Origin: Cyanobacteria bacterium UBA11370
Lineage (GTDB): Bacteria; Cyanobacteriota; Cyanobacteriia; Cyanobacteriales; Coleofasciculaceae
NCBI GenBank assembly: GCA_003486645.1
Contig: DNGI01000316.1
Coordinates: 2,548 to 12,147 of the forward strand
Direction: 5' to 3'
DNA length: 9,600 nucleotides
Shown: in pieces, positions 1 to 5,619 of the stretch
Layout of the letters: each line of letters begins with the position of its first letter
Numbering within the stretch: the first letter of the stretch is position 1
Translations under genes and position numbers: made by a program
Notes under the pieces: model-generated
Database searches by the model: none
The model's input: only the letters and a program-made list of their open reading frames with translations
What the model was told of the DNA's origin: nothing

Positions 1-45
1 CCCCATCTCCCTCTCTCCCCATCTCCCTCTCTCCCCCTCTCCCCT
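1..45. repeat. 16-bp tandem repeat at the 3' end of the hydrolase gene
   Basis: The 16-base unit CCCCATCTCCCTCTCT occurs twice exactly (1-16 and 17-32), followed by a degenerate C/T-rich partial copy to about 45. Read on the minus strand it encodes a Gly/Arg/Glu-rich tail directly after the last recognisable hydrolase residues (LNRTQ). The array may continue beyond the window, so its full length and the true stop codon cannot be seen. Confidence 0.8.
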
Positions 46-2329
46 GAGTGCGGTTGAGGATGTCTTGGAGGTTAGGATTGAGGTTTTCCATGGCAAATAG
101 GGCGTATCCACTTGCGGGTAAGTCTCGGAGGAGTTGAATTTGGTCAATGGCTATGATGTCGGGTAGGTTTAATAGCCGAATTCCGGGTAAGATTAATGCT
201 GAATTGAGGGTGGATTCGGTTAGTAATGGTTGGGCTAGGTTTTGTAAGCCTTCGGTATCTAGGGCATAGGTCATGGGAACTAGTAAATCAATATACCCTT
301 CACTTGCCCAATTTTCCCAGTTTTGTTGGAGTCTTTGCAGGCGATCGCTACGGGGTATAGCAAATACTGCTGTTGATAAGATTAAGTTAGGATGTTTGGC
401 TTTTAAACGAGCGGATACAGATGCAACAAAGCTGTCGATTTGCCGAATCCGAAAGTCTGTCCACTTTTGCCACAATTCGATATCTTTCGGATAAACGTCA
501 ATGGGATCAATTCCGGTTAGTTCTTTGAACTGTTGACGTGCTGAGATTCCATACCCATAGGTTTGATTGACTTTGGGTTCTTGAAAGGGGTAACGAATAT
601 AATCTAATTGAATGCCATCTACTTCATAATTATTGGCAATTTCTTCTAGTAAGGCGGTTAGATAATTGCGGACTTGGGGATTCGCTGGGTCTAAAAATGC
701 TTTTTTGCTAGTTGGATCAAACAAACGCCCCTGGTTATCAAAAATTGCCCAGTCTGGATGCGCCGCTAGGACGGGACCTGGATAGTCAAGGGGTTGATTT
801 AATAAGGCATTGTGACGCTGATTTGCGGCGGCAAAGATCCAAACCCAAGCGTGTAATTCAATCCCTCGTTCATGGGCTAATTTAATCGCTGCTTTCAGGG
901 GGTCCCACCCTCGAACTAGGGGGTTTTGTTCGGGGGCAATTTTACTAGGATAAATAGGATAACTGGCATTAACAGTTTCAAAAAATACGGTATTAAATCC
1001 GGCGGTGGCTAATTGGTCGAAAATCTTGGCTAAATCTTGTTCTGATTTTGCCTTAACAATTGTGCCGCGATCTAACCAAATTGCCCGAATTTCAGGCTGG
1101 GAAAGTTTTCGATCTATGGGGTAATTGTCCCATAAAATACGTCTCGCCTGTACCCAGTGTTGCCTTGCTAGGGTATAGTCTTGTTGAGCAGCGGCATTGA
1201 GGAAGTTTTGCAAACCGATTCTTGCTTGAGTGAGGATTTGTTGTTGGTTGTTGGTTATTGGTTGTTTGTCCCCTTCCCCACTCCCCACTCCCCACTCCCC
1301 ACTCCCCATTGTTGTTAGTTGATCTCCTGTACGTTTTGCAGTGGTGCTTGTTAATAAAGGGATATCACTGTTCGTCGCATTGGCAGCGAGTAGGGTGCTT
1401 TCAAATCGACCAATTAGATTTTCTAATTCTCGATTCATTGCACTAACTTCTGTTGGGGTTAGTTTTGCCCAATCTTGAGGCGTTGTTTGGGCGGGTAATA
1501 TGGGTACGTCTGGGTTTGTGATGGGTTGTTGGTTATTGATTGTTGGTTGTGGTTGGGAATTGTTATTGAATTCTGAGGCGCGATCGCTTTCTATGGGAGT
1601 GTTGCTAAATGATGATGGAGGTTTGCCACAATAGGATATTGATGAATCGGGTAGTTGTGGGGTTAAATTGTAATAATTTAAAGCGGCTTTTAACCAAGCT
1701 GTATCGACTTCAACTGATGCAACTTCATCTACACCCCAACGCCATCCCAAAAAAATAGATTGGTCTGTGGTGACAACGGCGGGAGGATTTTCTTGCTGAT
1801 TCCAAACAGCAGCAGTAGTGGAGTTTAAATTAGCAGGAATTACCACACCTCCTTCAATTGTGCTAACCAATCCTGTTCCTTGTACCCAAGTTTGAGAATT
1901 GGTTGGTGTCGTTTCTAACGTAGTAGGTTCAGTTAGGGCAAAACCCCAATACGCACCCAAAAGCGATCGCAATCGATTCCGAATGGCGGGTTGAGAAAGA
2001 GTCCCTGCTGCGCCACTAACAATTACCTCACCTCCTTGACGCATCCAATCTTGTAATGCAGCAAGTTGAATGGGTTCGAGTCGCTCAATATTCGGCAAAA
2101 ATAATAATCGAGTTGTACCAAAATCAGAGGCTTGTTGAACTTGACTCCAGTCAACAATACAATAATCAATTCCTGTGGCTCTCAATCGGGTAGTAATCCC
2201 TGACCAATACTCTGCATTATCGGGACTTTTCACAACTCCTAATGTTACTGTTTTTGCCGAAACTGTACTGAGTAGTAAACTCAGATTTAACGACATTCCG
2301 ATCAGGGAGCTGAGGATAATTTGCTTCAT
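1..2329 (-). CDS. Secreted GHL10/DUF187-type glycoside hydrolase, C-terminus cut by window edge
   Basis: An open frame runs without a stop from the ATG at 2329 to the left edge (776 codons visible). I checked the frame at several points along its length. Residues 1-25 form a signal peptide (MKQ, hydrophobic core, cleavage near TVSA/K), so export is expected. Residues about 28-225 form an alpha/beta domain (LGVVKSPDNAEYW; LLFLPN; GGEVIVSGAAG) resembling a class I amidotransferase-like fold; that is inference. Residues about 240-360 are an N/Q/T/P-rich linker. From about residue 414 a TIM-barrel typical of cyanobacterial family-10-like glycosylhydrolases follows (IWLDRGTIVKAK; FNTVFFETVN; HAWVWIFAAN; DGIQLDYIRYP at 571-581; SGYALFAMENL near the end). 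The substrate is unknown; these proteins probably act on cell-surface polysaccharide. No strong Shine-Dalgarno sequence precedes the ATG. The linker contains an in-frame heptamer array and the visible 3' end runs into a purine-rich tandem repeat. Confidence 0.85.
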   Translation of the reverse strand, partial: MKQIILSSLIGMSLNLSLLLSTVSAKTVTLGVVKSPDNAEYWSGITTRLRATGIDYCIVDWSQVQQASDFGTTRLLFLPNIERLEPIQLAALQDWMRQGGEVIVSGAAGTLSQPAIRNRLRSLLGAYWGFALTEPTTLETTPTNSQTWVQGTGLVSTIEGGVVIPANLNSTTAAVWNQQENPPAVVTTDQSIFLGWRWGVDEVASVEVDTAWLKAALNYYNLTPQLPDSSISYCGKPPSSFSNTPIESDRASEFNNNSQPQPTINNQQPITNPDVPILPAQTTPQDWAKLTPTEVSAMNRELENLIGRFESTLLAANATNSDIPLLTSTTAKRTGDQLTTMGSGEWGVGSGEGDKQPITNNQQQILTQARIGLQNFLNAAAQQDYTLARQHWVQARRILWDNYPIDRKLSQPEIRAIWLDRGTIVKAKSEQDLAKIFDQLATAGFNTVFFETVNASYPIYPSKIAPEQNPLVRGWDPLKAAIKLAHERGIELHAWVWIFAAANQRHNALLNQPLDYPGPVLAAHPDWAIFDNQGRLFDPTSKKAFLDPANPQVRNYLTALLEEIANNYEVDGIQLDYIRYPFQEPKVNQTYGYGISARQQFKELTGIDPIDVYPKDIELWQKWTDFRIRQIDSFVASVSARLKAKHPNLILSTAVFAIPRSDRLQRLQQNWENWASEGYIDLLVPMTYALDTEGLQNLAQPLLTESTLNSALILPGIRLLNLPDIIAIDQIQLLRDLPASGYALFAMENLNPNLQDILNRTQGRGGEREMGREGDG
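1280..1307. repeat. Heptanucleotide array (ACTCCCC)4 inside the hydrolase coding sequence
   Basis: Four exact 7-base units lie in the linker of the hydrolase (GGGGAGT on the coding strand), followed by GGGGAAG. They encode the Gly/Glu/Trp-rich stretch [13 protein letters not shown] starting at residue 341. Heptamer short tandem repeats are well known between genes in cyanobacteria; here one is translated. Seven is not a multiple of three, so any change in copy number other than a multiple of three would shift the frame of the downstream catalytic domain. Confidence 0.95.
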
Positions 2330-2813
2330 AAAAGAGTTAAATAAAATTCCGATGATTAGGGGTTTGAGAAGACTGGCAATCAATCAAGTTCTATTATTTT
2401 AGATTATGGCTTTTGGATTAGGGAAGATGCACTCTGTATTTCTTTCCTATTTTGAGTGATTTGGACATTAGACCTCTTGCATAAATCCGAAAAACCCCTC
2501 CCCAGCCCTCCCCGAAACGGAGAGGGAGCAAGATTTCTTCCCCCCGCATCGGGGGGATTGAGGGGGGTCGATTTGACTTTTGCAAGAGGTCTATTTTTCC
2601 TCGTGTCTACACCTTGAAGGGTGCGAAGCATCAAAGGAGCCAAAACAATTAAAATTATTGCATGAGCAATTTAAAATGATTCCTCTTCAACCCAAAACCC
2701 TACCGAAAATAAATTTTAGGCGGACAACATCCTGAAAATAAGGCAAAATTAAAGAAGAGCCACCAACCCAAAGCTCAACAATCCAATGCTCAATAATCGA
2801 GGTAAAATCCATC
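2330..2813. other. Intergenic region between divergent genes
   Basis: These 484 bases separate the divergent hydrolase and small secreted protein genes. The only structured element seen is the inverted-repeat element at 2469-2593. The rest is A/T-rich with weak hairpins, for example ATTGC-ATGA-GCAAT near 2656-2669. No convincing small gene or sigma-70 promoter could be assigned, though promoters for both flanking genes must lie here. GAGG at about 2799-2802, roughly 11 bases before the ATG at 2814, is a plausible but distant ribosome binding site. Confidence 0.6.
2469..2593. mobile_element. 125-bp MITE-like element with 13-bp perfect terminal inverted repeats
   Basis: TAGACCTCTTGCA at 2469-2481 is the exact reverse complement of TGCAAGAGGTCTA at 2581-2593. 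Weaker matching continues inward for about six more bases. The outermost TA on both sides could be a 2-bp target duplication. There is no room for a transposase. The interior is G/C-rich and includes a 7-bp stem with a 3-base loop (CCCCCCG-CAT-CGGGGGG, 2540-2556) and a short CCG-AAA-CGG stem near 2512-2520. Such ends resemble IS5-type termini, but the family assignment is inference. Confidence 0.75.
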
Positions 2814-3293
2814 ATGAAACTTAGAGTGATCGCCTTGGCAACGGTTTGCATTTTACCACTTTCTTTATCTCTATCGTTTACCACAGAAGCCGCAGAACTG
2901 AATCAACCCTGTCAAGCTTATTTAGATACGAGCAATGGAACTGACCCAGAGGAGAATAACTGTCCCATAAGCGTGGGAAATTTTTCAATTCGGGGAACCT
3001 TTTCTAACTCGAATTGGCAGGCTTCTTTTTGGGCATGGGAACCCGCTTATTACATCCTGTACGTTAAAAATAAGCAAGATGGTACTACGATTAACTTAAC
3101 AGGTTTCGATGTCATGGGTTCAACAAGCCGACCCCAATACCGATTCACCGATTCAGAGCGGAATATTACCTATGTTGTAACGTTCCGATATTCAGATCCA
3201 AATATAATCCGATTGGAAATGTATCAAAATAATCAGGCAATTGTTAATGAATTACTCCCACGCGAATCGAATACACTTATTGGGGGACCTTGA
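2814..3293 (+). CDS. Small secreted protein of unknown function
   Basis: A 159-residue protein with a clear Sec-type signal peptide: positively charged MKLR, a hydrophobic core to about residue 21, and likely cleavage near residues 26-27 (TEAA/E). The mature part of about 132 residues is polar and rich in Ser, Asn, Thr and aromatic residues, and looks like beta-strands (SFWAWEPAYYILYV, ITYVVTFRY, IIRLEMYQN). It has two cysteines (C33 and C50) that could form a disulfide. There are no membrane segments after the signal and no motif I recognise. The ATG is supported by the signal peptide beginning directly there. It is followed 42 bases later by the nuclease-like gene on the same strand, so co-transcription is possible but functional linkage is not implied. 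The product is probably periplasmic or extracellular. Confidence 0.75.
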   Translation: MKLRVIALATVCILPLSLSLSFTTEAAELNQPCQAYLDTSNGTDPEENNCPISVGNFSIRGTFSNSNWQASFWAWEPAYYILYVKNKQDGTTINLTGFDVMGSTSRPQYRFTDSERNITYVVTFRYSDPNIIRLEMYQNNQAIVNELLPRESNTLIGGP

Positions 3294-3335
3294 TAGAAAT
3301 TCGAGCTACAGTTTGACTTAAAATAATTAAGCCCT

Positions 3336-3938
3336 ATGCCTTACAGTCAATTCACTATCGAAAAAGTCAAACAAGATTTTCACCTCACAACAGTTGAAGG
3401 AGTTCGCTTTTTTCCAGACACGCTAGAACTCATCGCACCGAGTCCAAGACTACAAGGAATTTTAGAGGATTTACCGTGGGCGATCGCTGTTGATACCGAA
3501 AAAGCACGTTCTGAAGTGATTATCAATCCCATACTTTTGGAAGTAAGACGCATTTTTGATCGACAAATTAGTGTATTTTCAGGGGAAGAGTTTAATATTG
3601 ATGTGAATGTTGGGCTAAACGGAGTGTGTGACTTCCTAATTAGTCGTTCTCCAGAACAATTAACAGTAGAAGCACCCGCAATTGTGATTGTTGAAGCCAA
3701 AAAATCAGACTTAAAATCCGGACTCGGACAATGTATGGCTGAAATGGTAGCAGCACAGCGATTTAATCAAGCCAAAGAGCAATCGATTACAGCCGTTTAT
3801 GGGTGTGTTAGTAGTGGGACACAATGGCGATTTCTCAAACTGGAAGGGCAAACAATAACCATTGATTTAATGGATTATTCTCTTCCTCCTATTGAAGAAA
3901 TTCTTAGCTTTTTGGTGTGGATGATCAAAGCGGGATAA
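3336..3938 (+). CDS. Predicted PD-(D/E)XK nuclease-fold protein, cytoplasmic
   Basis: A 200-residue protein with no signal peptide or membrane segment. The central part has the order expected of the PD-(D/E)XK fold: an acidic residue in a helix (E60 in ARSEVIINP), a strand with Asp (NGVCDFLI, D99), then a hydrophobic strand ending in E-x-K (IVIVEAKKSDL, E120 and K122), followed by a helix with Gln (GLGQCMAEM, Q132). This fits the restriction-endonuclease-like superfamily, in which D, E and K bind metal at the active site. Related single-domain proteins are common in cyanobacteria and usually uncharacterised, so true nuclease activity and target are unknown. There is no methyltransferase or other restriction partner beside it. 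No Shine-Dalgarno sequence is visible before the ATG. Its TAA stop lies inside the 8-bp duplication flanking the next element. Confidence 0.7.
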   Translation: MPYSQFTIEKVKQDFHLTTVEGVRFFPDTLELIAPSPRLQGILEDLPWAIAVDTEKARSEVIINPILLEVRRIFDRQISVFSGEEFNIDVNVGLNGVCDFLISRSPEQLTVEAPAIVIVEAKKSDLKSGLGQCMAEMVAAQRFNQAKEQSITAVYGCVSSGTQWRFLKLEGQTITIDLMDYSLPPIEEILSFLVWMIKAG

Positions 3939-4107
3939 AGGGAGCATCCCATTTTTGCAAAAATACCCGGCGATTGGAAATCGCGGCGATAAAACCGAAG
4001 TCCGCCTACGCGGACTAAATTGAGCCTGCGTAGGCAGGCTTTGTTTGTATAGCCCCAGGCTTCCAGCCTGTGGGCAATTTGCAACTTTGGGATGCTCCCG
4101 GGATAAA
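3932..4107. repeat. Direct repeat pair GGGATAAA flanking the 160-bp element
   Basis: The two copies are at 3932-3939 and 4100-4107, directly abutting the inverted repeats. The left copy contains the TAA stop of the nuclease-fold gene (3936-3938), so insertion occurred at the stop codon and duplication preserved it. Confidence 0.85.
3940..4099. mobile_element. 160-bp MITE-like element with 8-bp target duplication
   Basis: GGGAGCATCCCA at 3940-3951 and its exact complement at 4088-4099 bound the element. The inverted match extends inward, with three mismatches, to about 21 bases (TTGCAA). GGGATAAA occurs immediately outside both ends (3932-3939 and 4100-4107), the signature of an 8-bp target duplication. 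The interior holds four hairpins: GCGATT-GGA-AATCGC (3970-3984), AGTCCGC-CTAC-GCGGACT (3999-4016), AGCCTGC-GTAG-GCAGGCT (4023-4040) and CAGGCT-TCC-AGCCTG with an outer CCC/GGG (4053-4074). No protein is encoded, so movement would need a transposase supplied from elsewhere. Confidence 0.85.
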
Positions 4108-4416
4108 TATATTCATGGTTCAAGGAATCCAGGAAATACTAACTGTAACTGTTGTTCCAACTCCGACTTCGCTGGTAACAGAAATTTTACCTCCCTGCAC
4201 ATCCACACACTTCTTAACCACACTTAACCCTAATCCCGTCCCAGGAATATTCCCAATATTTCCGCCTCGATGAAATAGCTCAAACAAATGCCGTTGATCT
4301 TCGAGAGGAATGCCAATTCCCGAATCTTTTATTTTGAAAATAACTTCTTGTTCTTGACAAGTTAAAGTCAAATCTACTCTACCCCCTTGAGGCGAATATT
4401 TAACAGCATTTGATAG

Positions 4417-4521
4417 TATAGCAGAAGGCAGAAGGCAGAGGGCAGAGGGCAGAAGGTAAAAGCCTATAAAATCAATAGTTTCAGCAATTAAGGATGTCCT
4501 AACATCAATGCGTAGTGCTAT
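4417..4521. mobile_element. 103-bp MITE-like insertion inside the kinase fragment, TA target duplication
   Basis: TATAGCA at 4417-4423 and TGCTATA at 4515-4521 form 7-bp inverted ends (10 of 13 matching if extended). Deleting 4417-4519 leaves a single TA at 4520-4521 and restores the kinase reading frame exactly, which defines the insertion as 103 bases with a TA duplication, as expected of IS630/Tc1-mariner-like transposition (family inferred). The insertion brings a stop codon (TATAG) and a frameshift. Its left third is a heptamer array. Confidence 0.85.
4421..4455. repeat. Heptanucleotide array, (GCAGARG)5
   Basis: Five consecutive 7-base units: GCAGAAG, GCAGAAG, GCAGAGG, GCAGAGG, GCAGAAG. 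It lies wholly inside the 103-bp insertion, next to its left end. It is a different heptamer from the GGGGAGT arrays elsewhere in the window. Confidence 0.9.
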
Positions 4522-4578
4522 AAATTAGACAAGATAGAATGCAGCAATTTTTCATCGAGTTTCGCGGTTGGACATTGA

Positions 4579-5544
4579 GTCTCAGTAAATATCCTCACCA
4601 TTATTGATGGAGAAGAGGAACGGGGTTTCAAACAAGGGGCGCTTTCTTATCTGCAAAAACCTGTCACAACTGAAGCCTTAACGGAAACATTTGTTGGCAT
4701 TAAAGCGTTTCTCAATCGAGAGGAAAAAACCCTGCTGATTGTTGAACCGGATGATACCCAAAGTCAGACAATAATTAACTTAATCGGTGAGAACAATATC
4801 CGAATCACAACTGTCAATACCGGAACCGCCGCCTTAGAAGCTATTCGCTTAGAACGATTTGATTGTATTGTGCTGGATGTAGAATTACCGGATATGAGTG
4901 GTTGTGAACTCATCCGGCAGATTCAACCCCAAATTAACCCAGAACGACGGCAAGGTTTATCGTTTGTACCCATTATTGTTTATACCAACAAAGAGTTAAC
5001 CCAGCCAGAAAAAACAGAACTGCAACATCGGGCTGTCAGTTTAATTCTTAAATCCGACGAACAAGCGATCGAGCATCTCCTCGATAAAACCACCCTATTC
5101 TTACATCAAACTGAGGAGAGCCTACCTGAAATAATACACCAAAGACTCGAACAATTCCATCAAAAAAGTCCCGAACTCGCCGGAAAAAAAATCCTTATTG
5201 TTGATGACGATGTGCGGAATGTCTTCGCCCTCGCCAGTATGTTAGAGTTCTACGATCTCAAAATTGTCTATGCTGAAAACGGCAAAGAAGGCATTTCAAC
5301 CCTACAGAATAATCCCGATATTGATATTGTTTTGATGGATGTAATGATGCCAGAAATGGACGGGTATGAAACCATGCGTACCATCCGCAACCTCCCCCAA
5401 TTCCGCACCCTACCCATGATTGCCCTAACTGATAAAGCCATGCAAGGCGATCGCCAAAAATGTATCGAAGCAGGCGCATCGGATTATATTACCAAGCCTG
5501 TGGATGTTCAGCAGTTACTTTCGTTATTGCGGGTTTGGAAATAG
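4579..5544 (+). pseudogene. C-terminal receiver-domain remnant of a hybrid histidine kinase
   Basis: The frame is open from just after an in-frame TGA (4576-4578) to the TAG at 5542-5544, 321 codons. It starts in mid-domain with the last strand of a first receiver (GALSYLQKPVTTEAL, K-P conserved). A complete second receiver follows (LLIVEPDD; phosphoacceptor Asp codon 4876-4878 in VLDVELPDMSG; IIVYTNKELTQ), then a linker and a third receiver from about 5179 (ILIVDDDVRNVFAL; phosphoacceptor Asp codon 5338-5340 in VLMDVMMPEMDGYE; ALTDKAMQGD; SDYITKPVD). This is the tail of the large hybrid kinases common in cyanobacteria. The kinase and sensor parts are absent. The first in-frame ATG is inside receiver two, and a GTG at 4870 would start right before its phosphoacceptor. 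The third receiver looks intact and might still be made, but there is no sign of a ribosome binding site. Confidence 0.8.
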
Positions 5545-5553
5545 GGTGATGTA

Positions 5554-5581
5554 GGGGAGTTGGGAGTGGGGAGTGGGGAAG
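5554..5581. repeat. Degenerate GGGGAGT heptamer array downstream of dnaE
   Basis: Units in order: GGGGAGT, TGGGAGT, GGGGAGT, GGGGAAG. It shares the terminal GGGGAAG unit with the arrays at 1273-1310 and 9464-9501. It lies between the convergent ends of the receiver remnant (5544) and dnaE (5615). Confidence 0.9.
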
Positions 5582-5585
5582 AAAA

Positions 5586-5619
5586 TTAAGTGTACCTCAC
5601 TCATCTGAGAAGTGCTATA
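5586..5619. repeat. Repeat end (..GAGAAGTGCTATA) overlapping the dnaE stop codon
   Basis: Positions 5611-5619 (AGTGCTATA) match the right end of the 103-bp insertion in the kinase remnant (4513-4521, GTGCTATA preceded by A/G-rich sequence). Read outward on the minus strand the two ends agree at 12 of 14 bases (TATAGCACTTCTCA against TATAGCACTACGCA). No matching TATAGCA left end is found between 5545 and 5611, so this looks like half of an element. The left boundary given here is approximate. The TAG of dnaE (5615-5617) lies inside it. Confidence 0.5.

Larger units (their letters stand above)
4120..4592 (-). pseudogene. Histidine-kinase ATPase-domain remnant, interrupted by a MITE
   Basis: Only the C-terminal catalytic domain remains. 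The 5' part (about 4592 down to 4520) reads FTETQCPTAKLDEKLLHSILSNL and then meets a TAG. The 3' part (4418 to 4120) reads LSNAVKYSPQGG (N box), DSGIGIP (G1), LFELFHRGG (F box), GTGLGLSVVKKCVDVQGG (G2) and ends WIP-stop. Removing 103 bases joins them in frame as ILSNLLSNAVKYSP, the normal N-box sequence. The style (CPTA-LDEKLL, GNIPGTGLGL) is that of cyanobacterial PAS- or GAF-type sensor kinases. No H box with the phosphorylated His, sensor domain or believable start is present, so this is a double-damaged fragment. A short internal ATG frame (4371-4120) is open but lacks the N box, so it should not be active as an ATPase. Confidence 0.85.

Noticed and set aside
1092..1295. 67-codon minus-strand open frame
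   Set aside because: It is a shifted frame of the hydrolase gene starting inside the heptamer array; the true frame is open through the whole region.
2540..2556. G/C-rich hairpin considered as an intrinsic terminator
   Set aside because: No T-run follows the stem on either strand, and it is internal to the 125-bp element.
2404..2643. 79-codon minus-strand open frame
   Set aside because: It reads straight through the 125-bp inverted-repeat element; its Pro/Gly-rich middle is the translated G/C-rich repeat, and there is no ribosome binding site or domain.
3380..3700. 106-codon minus-strand open frame
   Set aside because: Antisense to the nuclease-fold gene, whose frame shows domain motifs; the antisense product has none.
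3940..4099. Multiple short hairpins considered as a CRISPR array or attachment site
   Set aside because: The hairpins differ from one another and there are no equal spacers; inverted ends and the 8-bp duplication explain the region as a MITE-like element.
4045..4273. Short plus-strand frames of 60 and 67 codons
   Set aside because: They overlap the 160-bp element and lie antisense to the kinase ATPase motifs; no supporting signals.
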